From Lautropia sp. SCN 69-89 (lineage in GTDB: Bacteria; Pseudomonadota; Gammaproteobacteria; Burkholderiales; Burkholderiaceae_E), in the NCBI GenBank assembly GCA_001724855.1, contig MEED01000023.1:33721-97720 (forward strand): a DNA stretch of 64,000 bases. The letters are read 5' to 3'. The notes under the pieces are model-generated. The model was not told the DNA's origin. It ran no database searches and saw only the letters and a list, made by a program, of their open reading frames with translations. Each line of letters opens with the position of its first letter. The stretch's first letter is position 1. The translations under genes were made by a program, and so were the position numbers. Positions 8,744-17,709 of the stretch are shown piece after piece.

Positions 8744-9503
8744 TGGACGATGCCTCCGCGAGCATTCTACGGCCCTCGAAATACGAGCGTATCCACGGAT
8801 CGGGACTCGCGGCCACCTGCTCGAGCGTGCCGTCGGCCACCACCCGCCCCTGCCCGAGCACGACGACGCGCTGCGCGATCGAGGCGAGCGTATCGAGATC
8901 GTGCGTCACCAGCAGCACGGTGATTCCGAGATCGCGGCACAGCGATGCGAGCAGCGCGTCGAAAGCGCGTGCGGTGATCGGGTCCAGCCCCGCGGTCGGC
9001 TCGTCAAGGAACAGCACCTCGGGCTCGAGCGCGAGCGCGCGGGCGATCGCCGCTCGCTTGCGCATGCCGCCGGAGAGCTCGCTGGGCCGCTTCGTGCCTG
9101 TCTGCGGCGCCAGCCCGGCCATCGACAGCCGCAGGTCGACCAGTGGAGCGACGAGATGGGCGGGAATGCCGCCGTGCTCGAGCATCGGCGTGGCGACGTT
9201 GCCGGCCACGGTCAGCGACGAGAACAGCGCGCCGTCCTGGAACATCACCCCGATCCGGCGCCGCAGCGCGGTCAGCTCGCGCGCCGACGCTGCCCAGACG
9301 TCGATGCCGAGCAGCCGGATCCGGCCCGTGTCCGGTCGCTGCAGCCCGATGATCTCGCGCAACAGCACCGACTTGCCGCTGCCGCTGCCGCCGACGAGCG
9401 CGACCAGTTCGCCACGCCCGATCCGCAGGTCGACGCCATCGTGCACCCGCTGCGCCCCGAAGCGCGTGTGCACCGACTCGATCTCGATGACCGGTTCGCT
9501 CAA
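8733..9503 (-). CDS. ABC transporter ATPase (MlaF-like)
   Basis: ATP-hydrolysing subunit of the MCE transporter, 256 residues from a TTG start at 9503 that overlaps the permease stop as TTGA. The Walker A motif is GGSGSGKS, the ABC signature LSGGMRKR, and the Walker B segment EVLFLDEPTAGLD, followed by the switch histidine in LLVTHD. An in-frame extension upstream of 9503 has no family similarity and is antisense-like, so TTG coupling is the best start. Substrate direction (retrograde or anterograde lipid transport) is not visible. Confidence 0.92.
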   Translation of the reverse strand: MSEPVIEIESVHTRFGAQRVHDGVDLRIGRGELVALVGGSGSGKSVLLREIIGLQRPDTGRIRLLGIDVWAASARELTALRRRIGVMFQDGALFSSLTVAGNVATPMLEHGGIPAHLVAPLVDLRLSMAGLAPQTGTKRPSELSGGMRKRAAIARALALEPEVLFLDEPTAGLDPITARAFDALLASLCRDLGITVLLVTHDLDTLASIAQRVVVLGQGRVVADGTLEQVAASPDPWIRSYFEGRRMLAEASSNGA

Positions 9504-10636
9504 AGCCCGAGCTCCTGCAGGATCACCGCGAACAGCGCATCGAGCAGGATCACCGCGACGATGCCCTGCACGACCGTGGACGTGGTGTTGATGCCGATCG
9601 ACCGGGTGTCGCGGCTCACCGACAGGCCCATGCGGCAGCCGATCACCGCGATGAACAGCGCGAACACCGGCGCCTTGGACAGCCCGATGACGAAATGGCG
9701 TGGCGCGAGCGCGTCGTGCAGGCGGCCCACGAAGGTGGACGGCGTGATGTCGAGCATGCGCTCGGCAATGACCATCGCGCCCAGCGAGCCCATCACGTCG
9801 CCCACGAACACCAGCAGCGGCAGCGAGATCACCAGCGCCAGCACGCGCGGCACCACCAGCACCTGCTCGGCCGACAGCCCGAGCGCGCGGATCGCGTCGA
9901 TCTCCTCGGTAAGCTTCATCGTGCCCAGCTGCGCGGTGAACGCGGCGCCCGAGCGGCCGGCAACGATGGTGGCCACGATCAGCGGCGAGAACTCGCGCGT
10001 CAGGCCCAGTGCCACGCCGTCGACGACGAAGATGTTCGCACCGTACTTCTCGGCCTGCAGGCCGAGCAGGTAGGCGATCACGAGACCGATCAGGAAGCTC
10101 ACCAGCGCGACCACCGGGATCGCCGTCACGCACACCTGCGCAAGTTGCGCGGACAGTTCCCGGCCACGCAGGACGGCCGGTCGTGCGGCCACGCGAGCCA
10201 GCTCGACGATTACCCGGCCGAGGAAGTCGAGGTGGCCGTGCAGCAGCGCGGACAGCTGCAGGCTCGACGCACCGAGTTGCCCGAGGGCGCCGCGGCGGCG
10301 CTGCGGGGCGGCTGGCTGCAATTCGGGCAGCCGCTGCCGCACGAGTTCGACGATGCGCGCCTGCGCGCCGCCGAAGCCGCGCAGGACGACCTCCGCGGCC
10401 GGCACGCCTGCCTGCGCCAGATGGCGCCAGAACAGCAGGGCTGCCGCGGTGTCGATCTCGACGAGACCTGAGCCGTCGATCGCGACCGGACGGCGCCAGC
10501 CGTCGGCCGCGGCCGGCAACGCGCGCAAGGCCGCATCGAGTTCGGCAAGACGCGCCAGCCGCCAGCTGCCGGCCAGCCGAAGCACGCTGCCTTCGGCACC
10601 GTACTCGAGCAGACAGCTGGCGTCGGCGGGGTTCAT
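9500..10636 (-). CDS. ABC transporter permease with N-terminal STAS domain (MlaE-like)
   Basis: First gene of the four-gene MCE operon. Residues 1-110 form a STAS-type domain (SWRLARLAELDAAL, VAIDGSGLVEIDTAAALLFW). The canonical Mla system encodes this function as the separate protein MlaB. Residues 130-378 are the MlaE permease, with the conserved segments LVSFLIGLVIAYLLGLQAEK, FSPLIVATIVAGRSGAAFTA and LGTMKLTEEIDAIRALG. Start ATG at 10636; the promoter should lie in the 71-base gap shared with the divergent cyclo-ligase gene. Its substrate is probably phospholipid, by family knowledge only. Confidence 0.92.
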   Translation of the reverse strand: MNPADASCLLEYGAEGSVLRLAGSWRLARLAELDAALRALPAAADGWRRPVAIDGSGLVEIDTAAALLFWRHLAQAGVPAAEVVLRGFGGAQARIVELVRQRLPELQPAAPQRRRGALGQLGASSLQLSALLHGHLDFLGRVIVELARVAARPAVLRGRELSAQLAQVCVTAIPVVALVSFLIGLVIAYLLGLQAEKYGANIFVVDGVALGLTREFSPLIVATIVAGRSGAAFTAQLGTMKLTEEIDAIRALGLSAEQVLVVPRVLALVISLPLLVFVGDVMGSLGAMVIAERMLDITPSTFVGRLHDALAPRHFVIGLSKAPVFALFIAVIGCRMGLSVSRDTRSIGINTTSTVVQGIVAVILLDALFAVILQELGL

Positions 10637-10707
10637 CGCGAAGGCAACCGGAGCGGCGCGGTGGGGCCGTAGCGGGTCTCGTCAGCCTGCGACACTAACA
10701 TAGGGGC

Positions 10708-11349
10708 ATGAGCGACGAGACAGCCGCCATTCCCGCCTGGGCGTCGTGGCGCCGGGTCGAGCGCAGCCGGCTGATCGCGGCGCGCCTGGCCATGCCGGCC
10801 CAGGCGCGGCGCGAAGGCGCGCGCCTGATCTGCGCGGCGCTCGACCGCCTGCTGCCCGAGCCCGGCGGACTGGTCGTCGCGGTCTACTGGCCGATTCGCG
10901 GCGAACCCGACCTGCGAGAGTGGGTCGCGTCGATCCGCAGCCGCGGCGCGCGTTGCGCGCTGCCGGTCGTCGCCGCCCGCAGCGCGCCGCTGGTGTTTCG
11001 CGAATGGCGCCCCGAGGCGCGCCTCGTTCCCGGCGTCTGGAACATTCCGGAGCCGGCCGACGGCGAAGCGCTCGCGCCGCAAGTGGTGATCGCTCCGCTG
11101 GTCGGCCACGACCACCGCGGTTATCGCCTCGGCTACGGGGGTGGCTACTACGACCGCACCCTTGCGGCCTGCCCTGCGCGCCCCTTTGCCATCGGGGTCG
11201 GCTACCGCGCTGCAGCGCTCGCCGGCTTCGAGCCGCAGCCGCACGACATCCCGATGGACGCGATCGTCGATGAGCAAGGAGCGACCCTTCGCCCCGGTCT
11301 TCGTCCCACCGCTCTGCCCACTTTTGTGATGGGACCCGAAAAGCCTTGA
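10708..11349 (+). CDS. 5-formyltetrahydrofolate cyclo-ligase
   Basis: Converts 5-formyl-THF to 5,10-methenyl-THF with ATP, returning stored formyl-folate to the one-carbon pool. The 213 residues have the N-terminal basic helix (SWRRVERSRLIAARLAM), the GEPDLREW folate-site segment and the phosphate-binding signature RLGYGGGYYDRTL near residue 145. A TAACAT hexamer at 10696-10701 directly precedes the ATG. It begins a stretch of folate, C1 and methionine genes; the promoter of the next gene starts inside its last codons. Confidence 0.92.
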   Translation: MSDETAAIPAWASWRRVERSRLIAARLAMPAQARREGARLICAALDRLLPEPGGLVVAVYWPIRGEPDLREWVASIRSRGARCALPVVAARSAPLVFREWRPEARLVPGVWNIPEPADGEALAPQVVIAPLVGHDHRGYRLGYGGGYYDRTLAACPARPFAIGVGYRAAALAGFEPQPHDIPMDAIVDEQGATLRPGLRPTALPTFVMGPEKP

Positions 11350-11374
11350 CATCCCACTGGCGATCCACTGAAAT
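11346..11374 (+). promoter_or_regulatory. Promoter of the plus-strand methyltransferase/MTHFR module
   Basis: A perfect TTGACA (11346-11351), 17 bases, then TGAAAT (11369-11374). The -35 overlaps the stop of the cyclo-ligase gene. The sequence TGAAATCGACCGG at the -10/+1 region matches the corresponding stretch of the promoter at 19911-19939 at 10 of 13 positions. Confidence 0.6.
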
Positions 11375-11412
11375 CGACCGGGGACAAGCAACGGGCTGGG
11401 ACGGGTGCGCAG

Positions 11413-12813
11413 GTGGAGGCCGACACGCTGCTGCGCGAAATCGTCGAATACTGCCGCAAGGCGGGCGTCGCCGAGTCGACGTTCGGGCGATTCGCGGTCA
11501 ATGACGGCAAGTTCGTCAACCGCCTGCGCGACGGCGGACGAATCACCACGGCCACCGCCGAGCGCGTACGCCGGTTCATCGCCAACGACGCGCGCGCCGG
11601 CGCGCGCAACGGCCGGGGGTTCCTGATCGACGCGCCACCCGGCGCACCCCTGCCGATGCCCCGGATCGACCCGCAGGAACCGCCCGCGCACGTCGACCGC
11701 AATTTCCGCTTCTTCGACAACCGGCAGAAGTACCAGCTCTTCGTCAGCACCTGCTCGGAGAAGGCGGTGGTGGCGCAGCGCGTGGCGATGGAGCTGGTCA
11801 ACATCCACCCGACGCCGCCGGCGGTGCGCATCTTCGACGCCGGCTTCGGCGACGGTACGGTGCTGCTGCGCGTGATGCGCGCGATGCACAAGCGCTTCGC
11901 GACGATGCCGTTCTACATCGTCGGCAAGGAAATCAGCGTCGAGCACGTGCGGCTCACGCTCGAGAAGATGGCCGACCGCTTCTTCGAGCATCCGGCCACG
12001 GTGCTCGTGCTCACCAACCTGAACTACACCGAAGCGCCGTCGCTGGCGCCGGCCTCGATGGCCGCGGCCACCTCGCTCGTCTGGCACGAGGTCGCGCTCA
12101 CCGGCGCCACCTCGCACGACTTCGAGGAGCAGATCGCCGCGCTCGGACCGTTCCTCGCCGAGAACTGGCGCGTGAACATCGACCCGGCCACCGGCAACCC
12201 GGTCTACGCGCGGCCGACGGTGCTGGTGCTGTATCGCGACGATCACCGCTTCCTGCTCGAATCGGTGATCCCGAAGCGCGGCGGCAGCGAGGCCGGCTAC
12301 GACCTGGTCATCGCGTCGCAGCCGTACCGCGCACGCGCCGACCTGCGCTTCAAGGCCTCGCGCGTGATCGCACCGCTGGCGCGCAGCCTGGCTCCGGGCG
12401 GGCGGCTGCTGGCGATCCACTCCCGCGGCGACGACCCCGGGCTCGAGATCCTGCAGAAGATGTGGCCCGGCGAGAACCCGTTCATCCACGATCGCCACCA
12501 GATGCTCAAGGCGGTGAAGGAGGCGCTCGGAACGGCGGCGCGCGGCCTGAACTTCAACGCCTATTCCGACGCGCGCTCGCTGTTCCGCTTCGACATGCAC
12601 GCGCTGCCCACCGAGCTGTCGGCGTCGATCGGCACCTCGATGCTGTTCGCCGCCTGGAACGCCGCAATCTACGTGGGCCAGATCGACGACGCTCGGCTCG
12701 AGAGCGTGATGGGCGACCGGCGCTACCTCGAGATCACCGGCGAGGTGCTGCACCGCTACAACGGGCTGTGGTTCCAGGACGAGTCGTACATCATTTCGCG
12801 GCATCGCGACTGA
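11413..12813 (+). CDS. Uncharacterised SAM-methyltransferase-fold protein with N-terminal HTH-like domain (copy 1)
   Basis: Not assignable to a characterised enzyme. Of 466 residues from a GTG start, about 1-65 form a small helical domain (YCRKAGVAESTFGRFAVNDG, GRITTATAERVRRFI) resembling an XRE/HTH module. The catalytic-type domain starts at FRFFDNRQKYQLF. SAM motif I is IFDAGFGDGTVLLRVM, an acidic strand-2 residue follows in GKEIS, and a motif-IV position reads VIASQPY, comparable with the N/D/S-P-P-Y of amino-methyltransferases. LAPGGRLLAIHS fits a late Rossmann strand. About 110 residues separate motif II from motif IV, an unusually large insertion. It is co-transcribed with an MTHFR-family gene 11 bases downstream. 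A paralogue lies at 18611-19873. Confidence 0.6.
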   Translation: MEADTLLREIVEYCRKAGVAESTFGRFAVNDGKFVNRLRDGGRITTATAERVRRFIANDARAGARNGRGFLIDAPPGAPLPMPRIDPQEPPAHVDRNFRFFDNRQKYQLFVSTCSEKAVVAQRVAMELVNIHPTPPAVRIFDAGFGDGTVLLRVMRAMHKRFATMPFYIVGKEISVEHVRLTLEKMADRFFEHPATVLVLTNLNYTEAPSLAPASMAAATSLVWHEVALTGATSHDFEEQIAALGPFLAENWRVNIDPATGNPVYARPTVLVLYRDDHRFLLESVIPKRGGSEAGYDLVIASQPYRARADLRFKASRVIAPLARSLAPGGRLLAIHSRGDDPGLEILQKMWPGENPFIHDRHQMLKAVKEALGTAARGLNFNAYSDARSLFRFDMHALPTELSASIGTSMLFAAWNAAIYVGQIDDARLESVMGDRRYLEITGEVLHRYNGLWFQDESYIISRHRD

Positions 12814-12824
12814 AGGGCGCAAGC

Positions 12825-13721
12825 ATGGACCTCGGGCACGCGACGGCAGGCATCGTGCGCCTGGCGCGCAACGCGTCGATCGAGACCTCCACGCGCAACG
12901 TCGCCGAGGTCAACGGCTACGCGCGGATGCTGCCGCCGGGAAGCGACGTCTACATCACGTTCCTGCCCGGCACGCCGTACCACCACATCCTGAGCACGGC
13001 GACCCGGCTGCGCCAGGTTGGCCTGAACCCGGTGCCGCACCTGGCGGCGCGGCGCTTCGCCAGCGCGGCCGCGGTGGCCGATTTCCTCGCGCGGCTGCGC
13101 GACGAGGCCGGCGTGACCCGCGTGCTGCTGGTGGCCGGTGACAGCGACGCCGCGGCCGGCCCCTTCGACTCGAGCCTGCAGGTGCTCGAGACCGGCGTTT
13201 TCGAGGCCTGCGGCATCCGCAGCATCGGCGTGGCCGGCTATCCGGAAGGTCATCGCCGCATCCCGCAGCAGGCGCTCGACGACGCGCTCGAGCGCAAGAT
13301 TCGCTACGCCGAAGCGCACCGCCTCGAACTCTTCGTCGTCTCGCAGTTCTGCTTCGAGCCGCAGCGCGTGCTCGACTGGCTCGGGCGGTTGCGCGCGCGC
13401 GGCGTCACGCTGCCGGTGCGCGTCGGCGTGGCCGGGCCGGCCACCGTACGGACACTGCTCGCGTACGCGCTGCGCTGCGGAATCGGCGCCTCGATGAAGG
13501 CGCTGGGCTCGCAGCCGGTTTCACTGAACCGGATGCTCGCGCGGCACGGTCCGGACGATTTCACGCGCGCCATCGCGCCGCGCGCGGCAGAACTCGGCGT
13601 GACGGGGCTGCACCTCTTTGCCTTCGGCAATTTCGCCGACTGCGCGCAATGGATCCGCGACGCCGCGGCCGGCCGCATCGGTCCCGAAAAGGACAGCACG
13701 GAGTCCGCCGCCCGCGGGTGA
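12825..13721 (+). CDS. Methylenetetrahydrofolate reductase family protein (copy 1)
   Basis: A 298-residue MTHFR-fold (FAD-dependent beta-barrel) protein that should interconvert 5,10-methylene-THF and 5-methyl-THF. Visible signatures: NASIE with the glutamate E20 at the position of catalytic Glu28 in E. coli MetF; NPVPHLAARR (folate/flavin loop); VLLVAGD; ELFVVSQFCFE; and RVGVAGP. It is divergent from canonical MetF and of the shorter kind found in dedicated C1 gene clusters such as the metF2 of chloromethane utilisation (family knowledge). It follows the methyltransferase-like gene by 11 bases and converges on fhs. Only modest similarity to the second copy is seen. Confidence 0.75.
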   Translation: MDLGHATAGIVRLARNASIETSTRNVAEVNGYARMLPPGSDVYITFLPGTPYHHILSTATRLRQVGLNPVPHLAARRFASAAAVADFLARLRDEAGVTRVLLVAGDSDAAAGPFDSSLQVLETGVFEACGIRSIGVAGYPEGHRRIPQQALDDALERKIRYAEAHRLELFVVSQFCFEPQRVLDWLGRLRARGVTLPVRVGVAGPATVRTLLAYALRCGIGASMKALGSQPVSLNRMLARHGPDDFTRAIAPRAAELGVTGLHLFAFGNFADCAQWIRDAAAGRIGPEKDSTESAARG

Positions 13722-13733
13722 CGGATCAGGGCT

Positions 13734-15404
13734 TCAGAACAGCCCGACCACCTTGCCGTCGACCAGGTCGATGCCATCGGCCGACGGCACTTTCGGCAAG
13801 CCGGGCATCGTCATGATGTCGCCGCAGACCATCACCACGAAGCCGGCCCCCGCCGCCAGGCGCACCTCGCGGATGTTCAGCACGTGCCCCTCGGGGGCGC
13901 CGCGCAGCTTCGGGTCGGTGGAGAACGAATACTGCGTCTTGGCCACGCACACCGGGAAGCGCCCGTAGCCGTCTTCCTGCAGCTTGCGGATGCGCGCGCG
14001 CACCTTGCTGTCGGCGGTGACCTCGGAGGCGCGATAGACCGTCTTCGCGACCTTTTCGATCTTCTCCCAGAGCGGGTCGTCGTCTTCGTAGACGAAGGCC
14101 GGACGGGCCGGCTTGCCGCACAACGCGACCACCGCGCGCGCGAGATCGGCAGCGCCGCGGCCGCCCTCGGCCCAGTGGTTCGCGGTGATCGTCTCGATGC
14201 CGAGCCTGGCCAGGCGCTCGCGCACCAGCTCCATCTCGTCGGCCGAATCGAAGGCGAAGCGGTTGATCGCGACCACCGCGGGCAGCCGATAGACGTCGCG
14301 CAGGTTCCCGACGTGGCGCTCGAGGTTCGCCATGCCCTTGACGAGCGCCTTCATGTTCTCGTGGCCGAGTTCGCGCGGGTCGACTCCGCCGTGATACTTG
14401 ATCGCGCGGATCGTGGCGACGAGCACCGCGGCATCGGGCATCAGGCCGCTGCTGCGGCACTTGATGTCGAGGAACTTCTCGGCGCCGAGGTCGGCGCCGA
14501 AGCCCGCCTCGGTGACCACGTAGTCGGCCAGCTTCAGCGCCGCGCGCGTGGCGATCACCGAGTTGCAGCCGTGCGCGATGTTGCCGAAGGGGCCGCCGTG
14601 GATCAGCGCCGGGTTGTTCTCCAGCGTCTGCACCAGGTTGGGCTTGAGCGCATCCTTCAGCAGCACGGTCATCGCGCCGTGCGCCTTCAGGTCGCGCGCG
14701 CGCACCGGGTGCCCGTCGCGGGTCCATGCGACGACGATCTCGCCCAGCCGCGCCCTCAGGTCGTCGAGCGACGTGGCCAGGCAGAAGATCGCCATCACTT
14801 CGGAAGCGACGACGATGTCGAAGCCGTCCTCGCGCGGGTAGCCGTTCGCAGGGCCGCCGAGCCCCACGACGACCTCGCGCAGCGCCCGGTCGTTCATGTC
14901 GACGACGCGCCGCCACTCGATGCGGCGCGGATCGATGCCGAGCTCGTTGCCGTGCGCGATGTGGTTGTCGATCAGCGCCGCCAGCAGGTTGTTGGCCAGG
15001 CCGATCGCCGAGAAGTCGCCGGTGAAGTGCAGGTTGATGTCCTCCATCGGCACCACCTGCGCGTGGCCCCCGCCGGCCGCGCCCCCCTTCATGCCGAACA
15101 CCGGTCCCATCGACGGCTCGCGCAGGCAGATCAGCGCCTTGCGACCGATCCGGTTCAGCGCGTCTCCCAGGCCCACGGTGGTGGTCGTCTTGCCCTCGCC
15201 GGCCGGCGTCGGGCTGATCGCGGTGACCAGCACCAGCTTGCCGTCGGGGCGGTCGCGCAGCGACGCCAGGTAATCGAGCGAGATCTTCGCCTTGTAGTGA
15301 CCGTAGGACTCGACGTACTCCTCGGGAATGCCGAGTTTCTCGAGGGCGATGCGCGAGATGCGCTGCATCTTCGCGGCCTGCGCGATCTGGATGTTCGACG
15401 ACAC
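13734..15404 (-). CDS. fhs: Formate-tetrahydrofolate ligase
   Basis: ATP-dependent activation of formate to 10-formyl-THF. The 556 residues begin with GTG (15404; [16 protein letters not shown]). The nucleotide loop is [20 protein letters not shown], followed by [20 protein letters not shown] and the [16 protein letters not shown] segment, all diagnostic. It is the last gene of the five-gene minus operon (methyltransferase-like, MTHFR, metY, metA, fhs), 22 bases after metA. In that setting it would feed formate carbon towards methyl-THF and methionine. FolD activities needed in between are not in the window. Confidence 0.96.
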   Translation of the reverse strand: MSSNIQIAQAAKMQRISRIALEKLGIPEEYVESYGHYKAKISLDYLASLRDRPDGKLVLVTAISPTPAGEGKTTTTVGLGDALNRIGRKALICLREPSMGPVFGMKGGAAGGGHAQVVPMEDINLHFTGDFSAIGLANNLLAALIDNHIAHGNELGIDPRRIEWRRVVDMNDRALREVVVGLGGPANGYPREDGFDIVVASEVMAIFCLATSLDDLRARLGEIVVAWTRDGHPVRARDLKAHGAMTVLLKDALKPNLVQTLENNPALIHGGPFGNIAHGCNSVIATRAALKLADYVVTEAGFGADLGAEKFLDIKCRSSGLMPDAAVLVATIRAIKYHGGVDPRELGHENMKALVKGMANLERHVGNLRDVYRLPAVVAINRFAFDSADEMELVRERLARLGIETITANHWAEGGRGAADLARAVVALCGKPARPAFVYEDDDPLWEKIEKVAKTVYRASEVTADSKVRARIRKLQEDGYGRFPVCVAKTQYSFSTDPKLRGAPEGHVLNIREVRLAAGAGFVVMVCGDIMTMPGLPKVPSADGIDLVDGKVVGLF

Positions 15405-15426
15405 GTTGACTCGGTGACTCGGTGGC

Positions 15427-16368
15427 TCAGAAATCGGTGTGCATGGCGCCCATGGGGATGTCGCCCGGGTGGAACGGCGTGACCTGGTAGACGTGGTAGT
15501 TCAGCCAGTTCGCGAACAGCAGGTTCGCGTGGCCGCGCCAGCGCACCAGCGGCGGGCGCGACGGATCGTCGTCCGGGTAGTAGTTGCGCGGCACCCGGAT
15601 CGGCAGGCCCTTCGCGACGTCGCGGTCGTATTCGGCCTTCAGCGTGAGTGGGTCGTATTCGGAGTGGCCGGTGACGAAGACGTGCCTGCCGTCCCTGGAG
15701 CCCACGAGGTAGACGCCCGCCTCGTCGGATTCGGCGAGGATCTCGACCTCGTCGACCCGCTCGATGTCGGCGCGGCGCACCTCGGTGTGCCGCGAGTGCG
15801 GCGCGAGGAACACGTCGTCGAAGCCGCGCAGCAGCCTGTCGGTGGGCGCGAGCGTGCGATGCTCGAACACGCCGAACATCTTCTGTGGCAGCGGATGCTT
15901 CGGAATGCCGTAGCGGCGGTACAGCGCCGCCTGCGCGCCCCAGCAGATGTTCAGCGTCGAGGAGACCGCCTCTTCGGCCCAGTCGATGATCGCCGCGACC
16001 TCGGGCCAGTAGTCGACCTCCTCGAACGCCATCTGCTCGACCGGCGCGCCGGTGATCACCAGGCCGTCGAACTTCTGGTGACGCACCCGCTCGAAGGTGG
16101 TGTAGTGCTCGAGCAGGTGCTCGGCGGCGACGTTCTTCGACTCGTGCGTGGCGGTGTGCAGCAGCGTCACGTCGATCTGCAGCGCGGTGTTGCCGAGCAG
16201 GCGCAGCAGCTGCGTCTCGGTGGCGACCTTCGTCGGCATCAGGTTGAGGATCGCCACGCGCATCGGACGGATGTCCTGGCGCGCCGCGCGCTCCTCGCCC
16301 ATCACGAAGACGTTCTCGCGCTCGAGCGTCTCGCGGGCGGGAAGCGTCGACGGGATCCTGACCGGCAT
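15427..16368 (-). CDS. metA: Homoserine O-acyltransferase, MetA fold, predicted acetyl-CoA specific
   Basis: Activates homoserine for methionine synthesis. The 313 residues show the MetA glutamine-amidotransferase-like fold. The acyl-enzyme cysteine is C142 in [10 protein letters not shown]. The catalytic histidine is likely in [13 protein letters not shown] with nearby Glu. Residue 111 is glutamate ([15 protein letters not shown]). In this family Glu111 correlates with acetyl-CoA use and Gly111, as in E. coli, with succinyl-CoA (established structure-function work on MetA). The next gene upstream, metY, uses O-acetylhomoserine, which agrees. So a homoserine O-acetyltransferase activity is predicted despite the MetA name. 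Its start lies 67 bases inside the metY frame. Confidence 0.92.
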   Translation of the reverse strand: MPVRIPSTLPARETLERENVFVMGEERAARQDIRPMRVAILNLMPTKVATETQLLRLLGNTALQIDVTLLHTATHESKNVAAEHLLEHYTTFERVRHQKFDGLVITGAPVEQMAFEEVDYWPEVAAIIDWAEEAVSSTLNICWGAQAALYRRYGIPKHPLPQKMFGVFEHRTLAPTDRLLRGFDDVFLAPHSRHTEVRRADIERVDEVEILAESDEAGVYLVGSRDGRHVFVTGHSEYDPLTLKAEYDRDVAKGLPIRVPRNYYPDDDPSRPPLVRWRGHANLLFANWLNYHVYQVTPFHPGDIPMGAMHTDF

Positions 16369-17696
16369 GATCGGCTCCGGCTACGGCCTTTCTCGCGTCG
16401 GGCGGGCGCGCGGTGCGACCGCCCCGCGAGGTCCCAGAGGATGTCGTCGACGTCCTCGATGCCGATGCTCAGCCGGACGAAGTCCGGGCTCACGCCGGCC
16501 GACGTCAGCTCCTCGGGACTGAGCTGGCTGTGCGTGGTCGTCGCCGGATGAATCGCGAGGCTCTTCGCATCGCCGACGTTGGCCAGGTGGCTGAACAACT
16601 GCAGGCTCTCGATGAACTTGCGACCCGCCTCGACGCCACCCTTGACGCCGAAACCCATGATCGCGCCGGGCCCCTTCGGCATGTAGCGCTTTGCACGCTC
16701 GTGGTCGCGGTGGCTCTTCAGGCCCGGGAAGCTGACCCATCCGACCTTCGGATGCTTCTCGAGGAACTCGGCCACCGCCTGCGCGTTCTGCGTATGCCGC
16801 TCCATGCGCAGGCTGAGCGTCTCGACGCCCTGGATCGTCTGCCAGCTGTTGAACGGCGACGCGCAGGCGCCGATGTCGCGCAGCACGTGCACGCGCGCCT
16901 TGATTGCGAACGGCGGCAGGCCCATTCCGACCAGGTTCGCGTAGACCAGCCCGTGGTACGAGGGATCGGGGGTGGTGAAATTGGCGAAGCGGCCGCTGGT
17001 CCAGTCGAAGTTGCCGCCGTCGACGATCATGCCGCCGATGCTGGTGCCGTGGCCGCCGATGAACTTGGTCGTGCTGTGGACGACGACGTTGGCACCCCAC
17101 TCGATCGGCCTGAACAGGTATGGCGTGGCGAAGGTGTTGTCGATCATCAGCACGATCTTGTGCTTCTTCGCGATCTCGGCCACTTCCTCGATCGGGAACA
17201 CCGCGATGTCGGGGTTGCCCAGCGATTCGCCGTAGATGATCTTCGTGTTCGGGCGGATCGCACGCTCGAAGTTCTTCGGATCGGTCGGGTCGACGAAGGT
17301 GACCTCGATGCCGAGGTTGCGCAGCGTGTGGTTGAACTGGTTGTAGGTGCCGCCGTAGAGCCGGCTGCTGCTGACGATGTGGTCGCCCGAATTGCACAGC
17401 GTGAAGATCGCCTGCGCCTGCGCGGCGTGGCCCGAGCTGGCCGCCAGGCCCGCCACGCCGCCTTCGAGCACCGCGATGCGCTGCTCGAGCACGTCGGTGG
17501 TCGGGTTCATCAGCCGCGTGTAGATGTTGCCGAGTTCCTTGAGCGCGAACAGGTTGGCCGCATGCTCGGTGTCGCGGAACTGGTAGCTCGTGGTCTGGTA
17601 CAGCGGCACCGCGCGGCTGCCCGTCGTCGGATCCGACTTCTGGCCGGCGTGCAGTTGCTGGGTGGCAAAGGCGAACTTGCGTGCTTCGGTAGCCAT
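16302..17696 (-). CDS. metY: O-acetylhomoserine sulfhydrylase (aminocarboxypropyltransferase)
   Basis: PLP enzyme forming homocysteine directly from O-acetylhomoserine and sulfide. The family core begins [20 protein letters not shown] and contains [15 protein letters not shown]. The PLP lysine lies in [14 protein letters not shown], and [17 protein letters not shown] and [12 protein letters not shown] are typical of MetY. The usual C-terminus would fall near ILWDL. Here a 42-residue arginine/serine-rich tail follows, and the frame runs 67 bases into metA. The tail is compositionally unlike the enzyme and may reflect a lost stop or a sequencing frameshift. It starts 13 bases after the MTHFR stop, so it belongs to the same operon. 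Confidence 0.93.
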   Translation of the reverse strand: MATEARKFAFATQQLHAGQKSDPTTGSRAVPLYQTTSYQFRDTEHAANLFALKELGNIYTRLMNPTTDVLEQRIAVLEGGVAGLAASSGHAAQAQAIFTLCNSGDHIVSSSRLYGGTYNQFNHTLRNLGIEVTFVDPTDPKNFERAIRPNTKIIYGESLGNPDIAVFPIEEVAEIAKKHKIVLMIDNTFATPYLFRPIEWGANVVVHSTTKFIGGHGTSIGGMIVDGGNFDWTSGRFANFTTPDPSYHGLVYANLVGMGLPPFAIKARVHVLRDIGACASPFNSWQTIQGVETLSLRMERHTQNAQAVAEFLEKHPKVGWVSFPGLKSHRDHERAKRYMPKGPGAIMGFGVKGGVEAGRKFIESLQLFSHLANVGDAKSLAIHPATTTHSQLSPEELTSAGVSPDFVRLSIGIEDVDDILWDLAGRSHRAPARREKGRSRSRSCRSGSRRRFPPARRSSARTSS

Positions 17697-17709
17697 CGAA
17701 CGTCCCCTG

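Noticed and set aside
15427..16368. Homoserine O-succinyltransferase as the function of metA
   Set aside because: Glu at residue 111 and the metY partner favour acetyl-CoA.
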